DNA of 21,415 nucleotides, taken from positions 1-21,415 of the IMG/VR virus record IMGVR_UViG_3300033571_010015; one strand, given 5' to 3'. Positions 1 to 6,195 of the stretch are shown here, one piece after another. Each line of letters begins with the position of its first letter. Position 1 is the first letter of the stretch. A program made the position numbers and the translations under genes. The DNA comes from a virus. Below the pieces are notes generated by a model. It saw nothing but the letters and a program-made list of their open reading frames with translations. It made no database searches and was not told the DNA's origin.

Positions 1-753
1 ACCCGCCGCGCGGAAGCCCTCGGCCACGTTCTCGGCGTGCGCGATGCTGGCGCAAAACGCGATCGCCGGCGCCCCGTCGCAGGCTTTCCTGTACCAGTCC
101 ACCGCGTGCCCGGTGACGCCGCGATTGTTTACCGCCTGGTCGATCTCCGCGGCCACGTAGTCTCCCATCCGGGTGTGCATTCCCTCGGTGGAAACAGTCT
201 TGGGAGAGTAGTACTGCACCCGCGATAAAAACCCACGGTCCATCAGGTCCTGCACGCGCGCCCCCAGCACCATCTCGTCAAACACCTCCCCAAGCCCTTT
301 GCCGTCGAGTCGCTGCGGCGTAGCGGTGACGCCCACGACGCGCGCCGCTGGGTACGCGTTGAGGATCACGTCCCAGCTTCCGGCGGTGGCGTGGTGCGCT
401 TCATCACAGATGATCCAGTCTGGTTTCCACGCGATTTTCGGAATCCGGCTTTTGAGCGTATGCACGCCGGCGACCTGCGCCAGATGGCAAAGTTCGCGCT
501 TGCGACGGGCGGCGATGAACCCGTGCGGGATGTCGAACCGCGCCAGCGTGCCGGAAATTTGCTCTAGTAGGAAATCCCGGTGAGCCAGCAGGAGCACCCG
601 GTTTCCGCGGGAGATGAGCTGCTGGGTCAGGTGGGAGAACATCACCGTTTTCCCTGCGCCCGTTGGTGCCACGAGCAACACGCGGCGATGCTTGGCAGTG
701 AACGCGGCGCGCAGCCCGTCAATGCAGCTTTGTTGGTAATCTCTGAGCTTCAT
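1..753 (-). CDS. Superfamily II DEAD/DEAH-box helicase, C-terminus beyond window
   Basis: The frame starts at the ATG at 753 and stays open to base 1, giving 251 residues. It has the N-terminal motor domain of a superfamily II helicase: LRDYQ near residues 3-7 (Q-motif-like), Walker A APTGAGKT at 29-36, DEAH at 117-120 and motif III TATP at 143-146. The second RecA-like domain has begun at the window edge and its arginine-finger motifs are not visible. Such phage helicases unwind DNA with ATP during replication or recombination. It follows the SSB-type, RecT-like and exonuclease genes, so a role in phage replication or recombination is inferred. The gap from the preceding gene is 42 bases and has no clear Shine-Dalgarno; it holds one copy of a repeated intergenic motif. 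Family assignment is firm; the exact cellular role is not. Confidence 0.9.
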   Translation of the reverse strand, partial: MKLRDYQQSCIDGLRAAFTAKHRRVLLVAPTGAGKTVMFSHLTQQLISRGNRVLLLAHRDFLLEQISGTLARFDIPHGFIAARRKRELCHLAQVAGVHTLKSRIPKIAWKPDWIICDEAHHATAGSWDVILNAYPAARVVGVTATPQRLDGKGLGEVFDEMVLGARVQDLMDRGFLSRVQYYSPKTVSTEGMHTRMGDYVAAEIDQAVNNRGVTGHAVDWYRKACDGAPAIAFCASIAHAENVAEGFRAAG

Positions 754-795
754 TCATTGGTGCGCGTGGTCGGATGCGCGCCCCCCGGTAAACGA

Positions 796-1239
796 TTAAA
801 ACGGGATGCTGCCCATCGGAATTTCGTCCGCTGGTTGCTCGGCCTCCGGCCCTCCGGCGATGGTTCCGCGCGGGAGCCAGCTTAGGATCTCGGTGAACTG
901 CTTCCCCTCGTGTTTGCCTTTTGTGACTTTTTTCCCGAGTCCGATTTTGACAACGCCGGAGCACCCGACGAGGTCGGCGGCTTCAAAGTCCACCTCCGCT
1001 CCAATTTCGTCGGAGAACCCCAGTGCGTGCCGCACCTGCGTCATTTTCCACGCGGCAGCATCTGTGTTGTAGAGCTTTTCCGTAAACCGAATTTCCGAAT
1101 TCGGCCCAACGGAAACCTCCATCTCCACCATTTGGTCGCCGTTCATCGAATAGCCCTCCGTTGCCGATTTTACGCGCGCGACGTAGGTGCCAGGCTGCAA
1201 AAGCCCGCGTGATTCTTTGGGTGTGTATTTGATGCTCAT
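796..1239 (-). CDS. Putative phage single-stranded DNA-binding protein (DUF669-like)
   Basis: This encodes 147 aa from the ATG at 1239, chosen because it overlaps the preceding stop as ATGA; a longer in-frame start at 1275 would run further into that gene. The body is mostly beta-strand-like with an early GTYVARV segment, as in small phage OB-type proteins. The C-terminus is acidic and proline-rich and ends in DEIPMGSIPF, close to the acidic IPF tip by which bacterial SSB recruits partners. It lies between the RecT-like and helicase genes, which fits a role in coating ssDNA. The family call rests on general resemblance and the tail, since I cannot run a profile search. Confidence 0.6.
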   Translation of the reverse strand: MSIKYTPKESRGLLQPGTYVARVKSATEGYSMNGDQMVEMEVSVGPNSEIRFTEKLYNTDAAAWKMTQVRHALGFSDEIGAEVDFEAADLVGCSGVVKIGLGKKVTKGKHEGKQFTEILSWLPRGTIAGGPEAEQPADEIPMGSIPF

Positions 1240-1907
1240 AGGGATGCTTTTCTTTCGGTCGCGGCTGCTTTGCACGCTTGGTAGTACTCAGTGGACGGAT
1301 CCCAACCGCGGGTGGCGTATTGAAACGCTTCCACGAGCTCCGGCAGCGATTTCGCGTTCGTGATGACGGCGGGCACTTCCGGCGTGCGTTCCAATTCGAT
1401 GGTGGTTGGCTGTCCTTCGATAGTCGCGGTGACTTGCTCGGGAAACGTGCTCACCTCCTCGGGTGTGTACATCCCAACAATCACACCGGGGTAAACGGTT
1501 CGGACGCCCTCGGAAATGCAGCGTGCGCGAAACATCGCGGCGGGCCACTTTTCAAGGTTGCCGACGCCGGCTTTGCGCGCCCTTTCCATCGTCCATGTGA
1601 TAGTGACGCTGCCTCCGGCGGCGTGCGTAAACGTGCCGCTGACTTGGTCGTCGCCGTAGGTTTCCCACTTAACGCGCCCGCCGGCGGCCTGGAAGCGCGC
1701 CAGCATCGCGTCCGCGGTTAGCGTTGGCTTGCCTTGGATTATGTGGTAGTGGGTCGCGGCTTTCGCCGGGTGGAGCCCGTCGGCCTGGGCGACGAGCATG
1801 AGCGCGGCGGCCTGTTCGGGTGTTTTGAAGCCGAAGGATCCGGCCTTGGCAAGGACAAGCGCCATCGCTTGGATTTCCTGAAACGGAATGAGTTGATGTT
1901 CTGACAT
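1236..1907 (-). CDS. RecT-like single-strand annealing protein (candidate)
   Basis: The product is 223 aa from the ATG at 1907. The core resembles phage proteins annotated as RecT-type annealases: an N-terminal helical part with PEQAAALMLVAQADG, then GKPTLTADAMLARF, a beta-rich GGSVTITW stretch, and a conserved AMFRARCISEGVRTVYPG block followed by GMYTPEE. RecT/Red-beta-like proteins anneal complementary single strands and usually pair with a 5'-3' exonuclease; a PD-(D/E)XK nuclease gene lies upstream in the same cluster and an SSB-like gene overlaps its end by 4 bases. The C-terminal 60 residues are variable, probably a partner-binding tail. The preceding gap is 49 bases and has no good ribosome-binding site. 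Confidence 0.6.
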   Translation of the reverse strand: MSEHQLIPFQEIQAMALVLAKAGSFGFKTPEQAAALMLVAQADGLHPAKAATHYHIIQGKPTLTADAMLARFQAAGGRVKWETYGDDQVSGTFTHAAGGSVTITWTMERARKAGVGNLEKWPAAMFRARCISEGVRTVYPGVIVGMYTPEEVSTFPEQVTATIEGQPTTIELERTPEVPAVITNAKSLPELVEAFQYATRGWDPSTEYYQACKAAATERKASL

Positions 1908-1956
1908 AGTAGTTTTTATGGTTTTCCGCGTGTAGGATGCGCGGCCCCCTGTTGAT

Positions 1957-2115
1957 TTATTTCCCAGCGCACCGGTCGCGGAGCGCTTTGTCTCGCTGTG
2001 CTCTCGCTGCCCGTTGCTCTAGTTTTTGCTGTTTGGTTTGGAATTTATCCACGACTCTGGTTCCGCAGCGGACTCGAAATGTGTCAGCAATAACGCCTTG
2101 ATTGCGGTGGCCCAT
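1957..2115 (-). CDS. Small basic hypothetical protein
   Basis: A 52-aa frame starts with ATG at 2115, two bases after the stop of the 104-aa gene, and ends in TAA at 1957-1959. The product begins MGHRNQGVIADTF, and its second half is a strongly basic, Gln/Arg/Lys-rich helix. Its support is tight packing in the operon and its filling of an otherwise empty gap of about 200 bases. No domain is recognised. A small nucleic-acid-binding accessory protein is possible but only a guess. Confidence 0.5.
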   Translation of the reverse strand: MGHRNQGVIADTFRVRCGTRVVDKFQTKQQKLEQRAARAQRDKALRDRCAGK

Positions 2116-2117
2116 AA

Positions 2118-2432
2118 TTATTTGTTGGCGGCAGCAATAATTTCGTCAGCCCAGCGAAGAGCCATTTCTACATCCTCGCAGATCGGGCCATTGAGGAACA
2201 TTACCGCAATCTCCAACCGCCCAGGATCCTTTCGCACCCAGTCGGGGCGGGATGACTGTTGCCAGCCATTGGCCTGCGCCAATCGCCCTTGTACCATTCT
2301 TAATTCTCCCTTGAGCCGCTCCACTTCGCGGCGCGCGCGGTCGCGTTCGTCGGTTAAACGCGCGGTGATGGCGTAGGCCTTTTCCAGTTCTTGTCTTAAG
2401 GGATTCTCATCCCAGTTCATGAGTTTGCTCAT
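2118..2432 (-). CDS. Coiled-coil hypothetical protein, 104 aa
   Basis: The start at 2432 overlaps the preceding stop as ATGA. Residues of roughly 10-55 form a charged heptad-like coiled coil (ELEKAYAITARLTDERDRAR and following). The C-terminal third contains GRLEIAVMFLNG and ends WADEIIAAANK. That tail matches the end of the adjacent 215-aa protein, so the two are paralogous at least in this domain. This RLEIA...AD.(L/I)IAAA tail occurs in many small phage early proteins of unknown function. I assign no activity; multimerisation through the coil is likely. Confidence 0.75.
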   Translation of the reverse strand: MSKLMNWDENPLRQELEKAYAITARLTDERDRARREVERLKGELRMVQGRLAQANGWQQSSRPDWVRKDPGRLEIAVMFLNGPICEDVEMALRWADEIIAAANK

Positions 2433-3076
2433 GGTTGTTTTTCCTCCTTCGCTGCCGCAATGAGTGCGTCTGCCCCATCGAGTGCGTACTTGATCCAGTC
2501 GCCACTAACTTTTGTCACATACGTTGTGTTGGAAAACCTGCCGGCAACGAGCTGCGCCGCAATCTCAAGGCGGGAAGGTTCTGGGCGGACAAGCGCAACA
2601 GCGGCTGTGAGATTTGTGATGGCGGCCTTTTTTAAGTCCTCAATGTGGTTCTCAAGTCGCAAAACCTCTTGGTTTGCGGCGCCCCATCCCCTTTGCATTC
2701 GCTCCATTTCGTCAAAGTAACCATCGCGTTCTGTGGTCAAAAGTTTCACTTTTGCCTCTAATTCAAAAACCTCCTTGGCTGCGACACCAAGCCTCTCTCG
2801 GTAATCGTCCCGCTGGCCCGCGAGCAGCCCGTAGTCGTGCGGCGTGCGCTCGGAAATGGCCTGAGCCAACTCTGTCTTCAGGCTATCCGCCTTAGCAAGG
2901 GCCTCGTCCCGCAATTTGACGAGATCGTTGATGATCCCGTTGTAGTGGCTGGTTGAGTCAGACAGTTCCTGCTTCAACCGATCCATCTCAGCTCGAAGAT
3001 CCTGAACGGTGGGATCAGATTCGGCCATCTCGCGGCCGTACTCAGCAAGCGCTGCTACTACTTTTTCAATATCCAT
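2429..3076 (-). CDS. Long coiled-coil hypothetical protein, 215 aa
   Basis: The product starts MDIEKVVAALAEYGREM and is almost wholly predicted helix up to about residue 160, with long stretches of charged heptads (DLRAEMDRLKQELSDS, AKVKLLTTERDGYFDEMERM). The C-terminus holds SRLEIAAQLVAG and DGADALIAAAKEE, shared with the downstream 104-aa protein. No catalytic motif is visible. Position in the early operon beside recombination genes suggests a structural or adaptor role in DNA metabolism, but this is only context. The gene is preceded by a 121-base non-coding gap with a repeated motif and a CA-rich leader, so it may begin a transcription or translation unit. Confidence 0.75.
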   Translation of the reverse strand: MDIEKVVAALAEYGREMAESDPTVQDLRAEMDRLKQELSDSTSHYNGIINDLVKLRDEALAKADSLKTELAQAISERTPHDYGLLAGQRDDYRERLGVAAKEVFELEAKVKLLTTERDGYFDEMERMQRGWGAANQEVLRLENHIEDLKKAAITNLTAAVALVRPEPSRLEIAAQLVAGRFSNTTYVTKVSGDWIKYALDGADALIAAAKEEKQP

Positions 3077-3197
3077 ATCAATGTTTGGTTTGTTGGTTTG
3101 GTCTGCGTGTTGGACAGATGCGCAGCCCCTGACCGATCTCTCCTCGGCAAGTCACGCCTCTTGACACTTGGCGGCGTTCCCGATCTGGCGTCCCAGA
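3077..3197 (-). promoter_or_regulatory. Non-coding gap with repeated motif and CA-rich leader
   Basis: This 121-base gap is one of the longer gaps in the minus-strand early operon. On the minus strand it holds AGGGGCTGCGCATCTG (about 3130-3115), also present in modified form near 770-790 and 1930-1950. A CA-rich stretch then runs to the ATG at 3076 (ACCAAACCAACAAACC). There is no Shine-Dalgarno sequence and no convincing -35/-10 pair. A regulatory role is inferred from repetition and position only. Confidence 0.35.
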
Positions 3198-3518
3198 TTA
3201 CTTTGGCAGCTTCTTCAAGCCATCCATGCCGTCACGCAGCAGCCTGAAAAACAGCTCTGTGCTGATCGTCACGCGCCACGGCTTTCTGTCTTTTTTGTGC
3301 GCGACAACCCAGTCCTTTAACTGGCCGGCATCCCTGCTGGCCTGCTCGATGGCGCCCTCGAGGTTCAGGGCCTGCACACATTTCACTTCAAAGTGAAGTG
3401 CAGCCAGTTCCTCGCAAATGACGTCTGGGCTGTCTGCGCCCCCGGCAATAGAGTCAATCGACTCCGCCAGTTGCCGCGTCGCTTCGATGAGTATTTCGGT
3501 TTTTGTCGTCATAATCAT
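3198..3518 (-). CDS. Hypothetical protein, 106 aa
   Basis: The start is taken at the ATG at 3518, which overlaps the upstream stop as ATGA; the ATG at 3512 is a close alternative (104 aa). The product begins MIMTTKTEILIEATRQ and is mainly helical, with an acidic middle and a basic C-terminus (AHKKDRKPWRVTIS and GLKKLPK). I recognise no domain. It directly follows the exonuclease gene and is translationally coupled to it, so a small partner or modulator of that enzyme is conceivable, but nothing in the sequence demonstrates it. Confidence 0.65.
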   Translation of the reverse strand: MIMTTKTEILIEATRQLAESIDSIAGGADSPDVICEELAALHFEVKCVQALNLEGAIEQASRDAGQLKDWVVAHKKDRKPWRVTISTELFFRLLRDGMDGLKKLPK

Positions 3519-4477
3519 TTCCCCGCCACAAGCGGCGCCTGCCCCAGTTTCTGCTGCACGATCTCCTCCGGTAGCACCGCCCCCGCGGCGGACCAAAGCG
3601 CTTCGGCCTTTTTCCCGCTGATGCTGCCCCCGGCGCGGATCGCGTCACCGGCGCCGATGGTGCCAGCCTCCACCGCGGCGGCGATGTGCTCGGCGTCCAC
3701 GTACGCGCTGGCACGCGGTTTCTGCAGCCGCCACCCAGGCACGGCCTGCCCAGCTTCCAGCAGTTCGCGGGCCTTGGCCTTCGCGGCGTCGCGAAAGTCG
3801 TCCAGCGTGTTGCACGCGGCGAGAAATTTCCCGAGTCGCTCGGGGTCCTCCAGAAGCGTGAGGAAACCGTCGTTTTTAACCGCCAGCGCCCCGGTGTAGG
3901 ACGCCACCCGCGCCGAGCACGTCAGCGATTTTGCGCACCAGCCGCAGTATTCATTTTCCCGCGGTGGCGTGCCGATGTTCCGCAGCACGCCGGCCACAAT
4001 CGCCTTCGCCGAGTCGTACGTGAAATGATGCGTGACCACCTTGCGCTGGTCGCAAAACAGCAGGTGCGCGGTCCACTCCACCTCGAAATTTTCTTCCATG
4101 AACCCAAGCGCGTACGCTGCCATCTGCGCTTCGTAATCGTAAATCTGGCCTGATTTCAGATCCACGTGCCACTTCCCGCGGGCGGCGACGCCGTCGGCGG
4201 TGCCCACGTGCTCCATCAGGGAGCATTTGCTACGGCAGTCGGTTTCCGCGGTCGTCAGCCCGTCGCGGGCGCCACCGAGTCGAAGGCATTCGTTAAGCGC
4301 CCAGCGCACGGCGCCGGCGTCCTCCTCGGAAAGTTCCCAGTCTGGGAATTCTGAGTGCGTCCACGCGTGCCGGAACGCCTCGTCCAGTTTGTTGCCGCGC
4401 GCTGCGGCGTCGCTGGTGCCTCCAGCGGATTCGTATTGCCCGCACGCGGCGAGCTTCGGAAGTGATGAGTGTCTCAT
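3515..4477 (-). CDS. PD-(D/E)XK exonuclease with Cas4/AddB-like cysteine pattern
   Basis: The 320-aa product starts at the ATG at 4477, coupled to the upstream stop by ATGA; an ORF start at 4537 would overlap that gene more. RecB-like nuclease motifs are visible: ARGNKLDEAF near 26-35 (the RG..H/DE helix), GTADG with Asp95, DLKSG with Asp106 and Lys108, and QMAAY at 118-122. Cys12, plus C178-x2-C181-x5-C187, matches the four-cysteine iron-sulphur arrangement of Cas4 and AddB nucleases. The enzyme probably resects DNA ends to feed the RecT-like annealase in the same operon. About 130 residues follow the cysteine cluster and are not assigned. Nuclease call firm, Fe-S call inferred. Confidence 0.78.
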   Translation of the reverse strand: MRHSSLPKLAACGQYESAGGTSDAAARGNKLDEAFRHAWTHSEFPDWELSEEDAGAVRWALNECLRLGGARDGLTTAETDCRSKCSLMEHVGTADGVAARGKWHVDLKSGQIYDYEAQMAAYALGFMEENFEVEWTAHLLFCDQRKVVTHHFTYDSAKAIVAGVLRNIGTPPRENEYCGWCAKSLTCSARVASYTGALAVKNDGFLTLLEDPERLGKFLAACNTLDDFRDAAKAKARELLEAGQAVPGWRLQKPRASAYVDAEHIAAAVEAGTIGAGDAIRAGGSISGKKAEALWSAAGAVLPEEIVQQKLGQAPLVAGK

Positions 4478-5013
4478 TTCTTTTTCTTGGTTTTGTTTTT
4501 GGCTGCCATGCTTGCAAACCCGCAAGCGCGGGAGCAATTCCGGCGCGGGTTGCCGGGTGTTTTCTCAAACGCCTGCCCGCAGCCGTCGCAGTTGATGGTG
4601 ACTTTCGGTTTCGCAAAAAACATGCCGTTGCGCTTGAGCACCGTGGTCCGGCACGCGTCCGAGCAGCATTTTTGTTTCCTCACTATTGGCTGGAATGTTT
4701 TCCCGCACCCCGTGCAGGCTGCCGGATCCAGCCGGCAACTCACGCACCGGTCGCGGATGATGCTCACGTGCCGGGTAAATTTCACCCCGCACGTCCGGCA
4801 CGTCTGCGTCACCGAGCGCACGCCGGCGTTTTCACGCGGTTCCGGCGCCGGCTTCGGCTGTTTGATAAGCCCGGCCTTAATGGCGCGTTGCACCAGCGCT
4901 TTCGCCTCCGAGAGCACCAAGGTTTCCTCCGCCTGTGGTTCCTCGGGAAACGCAAATTCCTTGGTGCGCGCCGGTCGGCTCCACACCGGTTTGCCGTTCA
5001 TCGTGCCGTTCAT
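4474..5013 (-). CDS. Multi zinc-finger protein, 179 aa
   Basis: The start at 5013 makes an ATGA overlap with the preceding stop; an upstream in-frame start at 5097 would lie inside that gene. The N-terminal half is a proline-rich, charged linker with a short helical segment (LSEAKALVQRAIKAGLI). The C-terminal half holds three cysteine clusters: CRTC with CVSC, CTGCG with CCSDAC, and CDGCG with CSRAC. The last two share CxGCGxxF...CSxAC, a treble-clef or zinc-ribbon pattern seen in small phage DNA-binding proteins and in HNH-type proteins, but no HNH active site is visible. The C-terminus ends in a polylysine run. DNA or RNA binding is likely, the target unknown. Confidence 0.75.
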   Translation of the reverse strand: MNGTMNGKPVWSRPARTKEFAFPEEPQAEETLVLSEAKALVQRAIKAGLIKQPKPAPEPRENAGVRSVTQTCRTCGVKFTRHVSIIRDRCVSCRLDPAACTGCGKTFQPIVRKQKCCSDACRTTVLKRNGMFFAKPKVTINCDGCGQAFEKTPGNPRRNCSRACGFASMAAKNKTKKKK

Positions 5014-5207
5014 CGCGTGTAGGAAATTGCCCAGAGGTTGATGAACATCAGGCCCGCGAAGATAAGCGCCTCGGCCAGGTTGGCGGCGCCGATGCACGCC
5101 AGCAGGTCGATCAGGAAAAGCGCACCGAGCGTGCCGAGTTTGGCGGCGGTCCAGCGCCGCGTGTTGGGCGCCGAGCGGTAAGGTTTGGAATAGTGACTGG
5201 TGCTCAT
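5010..5207 (-). CDS. Small membrane protein, 65 aa
   Basis: A basic N-terminus (YRSAPNTRRWTAAK) precedes two hydrophobic stretches, LGTLGALFLIDLLACIGAA and LIFAGLMFINLWAI, so a two-span inner-membrane hairpin is likely. Its end overlaps the zinc-finger gene by 4 bases. There is no recognisable family. It lies in the early region rather than beside the endolysin, so a holin role is less likely than superinfection or host-membrane functions, though this is only context. An 80-base structured gap precedes it, and the bases before its ATG are CA-rich instead of carrying a Shine-Dalgarno. Confidence 0.65.
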   Translation of the reverse strand: MSTSHYSKPYRSAPNTRRWTAAKLGTLGALFLIDLLACIGAANLAEALIFAGLMFINLWAISYTR

Positions 5208-5287
5208 TGTTGGTTCATTGGTTGGTTTGTCTCTGACGGCCTCGTCAGTGGCGGCATCACCGCGCAGACGCCCGAAGGCGTTTCGGC
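5208..5287 (-). promoter_or_regulatory. Structured intergenic region with three tandem hairpins
   Basis: Three short perfect inverted repeats sit side by side: 5233-5248 (CTGACG, 4-base loop, CGTCAG), 5251-5263 (GCGG, 5-base loop, CCGC) and 5268-5281 (ACGCC, CGAA, GGCGT). Read on the minus strand, the last has a C(TTCG)G loop, a classic very stable tetraloop, 7 bases after the stop of the 45-aa gene. No T-run follows, so it is not a canonical terminator. It may protect or process mRNA, or form a structured leader for the membrane-protein gene. Confidence 0.45.
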
Positions 5288-5425
5288 CTAGAAATCAAAA
5301 GATGCGCGCCCTTTGCGGACTTCTTCTGCCAATTCCTCGGCGGCATATTCGGCTTCGAGAGCCAGCCGGTCTTCCATTTCTTCGTAGGTTTCTGTGTCGT
5401 CGTTCAGTGCGGTTTTCGTTGTCAT
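5288..5425 (-). CDS. Small acidic hypothetical protein, 45 aa
   Basis: A frame from ATG 5425 to TAG 5288-5290 encodes a strongly acidic helical peptide (DDTETYEEMEDRLALEAEY, then AEELAEEVRKGRASFDF). It is too short for many gene finders, but it has gaps on both sides, a coding-like composition and a conserved-looking start context. It could mimic nucleic acid or bind a basic partner, for instance the adjacent 53-aa basic protein; that idea rests on charge alone. Confidence 0.55.
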   Translation of the reverse strand: MTTKTALNDDTETYEEMEDRLALEAEYAAEELAEEVRKGRASFDF

Positions 5426-5469
5426 GGCGCTCAGTATAGCCAACCAAACACGCTTGGCTAGGTTTATTT
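5426..5469 (-). promoter_or_regulatory. Inverted repeat upstream of 45-aa gene, possible operator/promoter
   Basis: The gap holds a perfect 7-base inverted repeat, TAGCCAA (5437-5443) and TTGGCTA (5454-5460), with a 10-base spacer. On the minus strand a TATACT hexamer (5438-5433) overlaps its downstream arm and lies 7 bases before the ATG at 5425, which would give a nearly leaderless transcript if it is a -10 box. No good -35 is seen. A similar sequence precedes the gene starting at 6044. Confidence 0.35.
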
Positions 5470-5631
5470 TCAGATTTTTTTCGCCCGCTTTAAAGCGTTG
5501 AGTTCCCGCGCTTTAGGACGCGGCTTGGAGGCGTTCTGGCGCGCGGCTTCGGCTTTTTTTGCGGATTTTGCTGCGCCTCCGAGTTTCCCGATTTCCCGGC
5601 AGTGGTCGCGGATCGTTTTTTCAGTGTTCAT
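5470..5631 (-). CDS. Small basic protein with GKLGG...A-rich motif, 53 aa
   Basis: The frame runs from ATG 5631 (overlapping the DUF3310 gene by 11 bases) to TGA 5470-5472. The product begins MNTEKTIRDHCREIGKLGG and continues with a lysine- and alanine-rich segment ending in KPRPKARELNALKRAKKI. Lys/Ala/Gly-rich proteins of this type (GG.AKS.AK..AAR.N) are common small phage proteins; a nucleic-acid-binding role is likely on composition but not shown. Confidence 0.6.
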   Translation of the reverse strand: MNTEKTIRDHCREIGKLGGAAKSAKKAEAARQNASKPRPKARELNALKRAKKI

Positions 5632-5833
5632 TTTGCTGTAAACGGTTGATTTCGCAGTTGATATACCACGCGGCTTTTTTGAGGTCCTCCACGGCTTCTC
5701 CCTTAAGCCCTGCGCGCCAGAGGTATTTCACGGCGTTGCCGATGCAGAAATTTAGGTGCTGCGTGATCTGGATGCACTCCACGCCCGACGGGTGGGACGT
5801 GTAATGCTGCGGATGGTTTACAGGGTCACTCAT
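5621..5833 (-). CDS. DUF3310 family protein
   Basis: The 70-aa product has nearly all the hallmarks of the DUF3310 (SaV-like) phage family: VNHPQHYTSHPSGVECIQI near the start, then FCIGNAVKYLWRAGLKG, and EDLKKAAWYINCEI at the end. Some members are annotated as nucleotide-kinase-like, but a defined reaction is not established. It overlaps both neighbours (8 bases with the gene before, 11 with the gene after), showing it is part of a coupled early operon. Length is normal for a single-domain member. Confidence 0.85.
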   Translation of the reverse strand: MSDPVNHPQHYTSHPSGVECIQITQHLNFCIGNAVKYLWRAGLKGEAVEDLKKAAWYINCEINRLQQNEH

Positions 5834-6044
5834 GTTTATTCTCTGCGATCTTCTCCAAAAACAGTTCCGCGGTTTTCGCCGCCACGCTGAAAACGAGCGG
5901 CCCGGATTTCGGTGTGCCGGTACAGAAAAAATGCCCGTCCACTTCGGCGATTACGAGCAGCCGGGTTGCCTTAACGTGTTCCGCGGTAAGCTCGGAAGCG
6001 GTTTTGAGCGCCAGCGTAATGCGGCGCAACTCTTTTTTTGTCAT
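5826..6044 (-). CDS. Hypothetical protein, 72 aa
   Basis: This is the first minus-strand gene after the divergent gap at 6045-6195. It begins MTKKELRRITLALKTASEL, with a helical N-terminus, a short beta segment (RLLVIAEVDGHFFCTGTP) and a helical C-terminus (AAKTAELFLEKIAENKHE). No domain is recognised. As the leading gene of the early operon, with a palindrome in front of it, it might have an early regulatory or host-takeover role; this is positional inference only. Confidence 0.6.
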   Translation of the reverse strand: MTKKELRRITLALKTASELTAEHVKATRLLVIAEVDGHFFCTGTPKSGPLVFSVAAKTAELFLEKIAENKHE

Positions 6045-6195
6045 GCAATCAGCCTAGCAAACCAAGCTTGGTTGTAAAGCTCTCGATAGAAGTGCCTTTG
6101 TTTCAGAAGGTTAGTCAGACCCGCCGCAGGTTCTCCCTGCGTACCATTCGGCAATCCTTGTCGCGCGCCGAAATATCGTGTACCTCTCAGAGCGC
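6045..6195. promoter_or_regulatory. Divergent intergenic region with palindrome and hairpin
   Basis: This 151-base gap separates the minus-strand early operon from the only plus-strand gene, so it should hold promoters for both directions. A perfect 14-base palindrome AACCAAGCTTGGTT lies at 6060-6073, 16 bases before the minus-strand ATG, and is a good operator candidate. A hairpin with CGCAGG and CCTGCG arms and a 5-base loop lies at 6125-6141. I do not find a convincing sigma70 -35/-10 pair. Confidence 0.45.

Noticed and set aside
5301-5315. Possible fourth copy of the GCGCATC motif
   Set aside because: It lies within the coding sequence of the 45-aa protein (KGRAS) and lacks the flanking G-run context and the gap position.
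6077-6145. tRNA-like stretch ending in a hairpin followed by ACCA
   Set aside because: The hairpin at 6125-6141 and the ACCA suggest a T-arm, but only one base lies between stem and ACCA instead of an acceptor strand, and no matching acceptor or anticodon stem forms.
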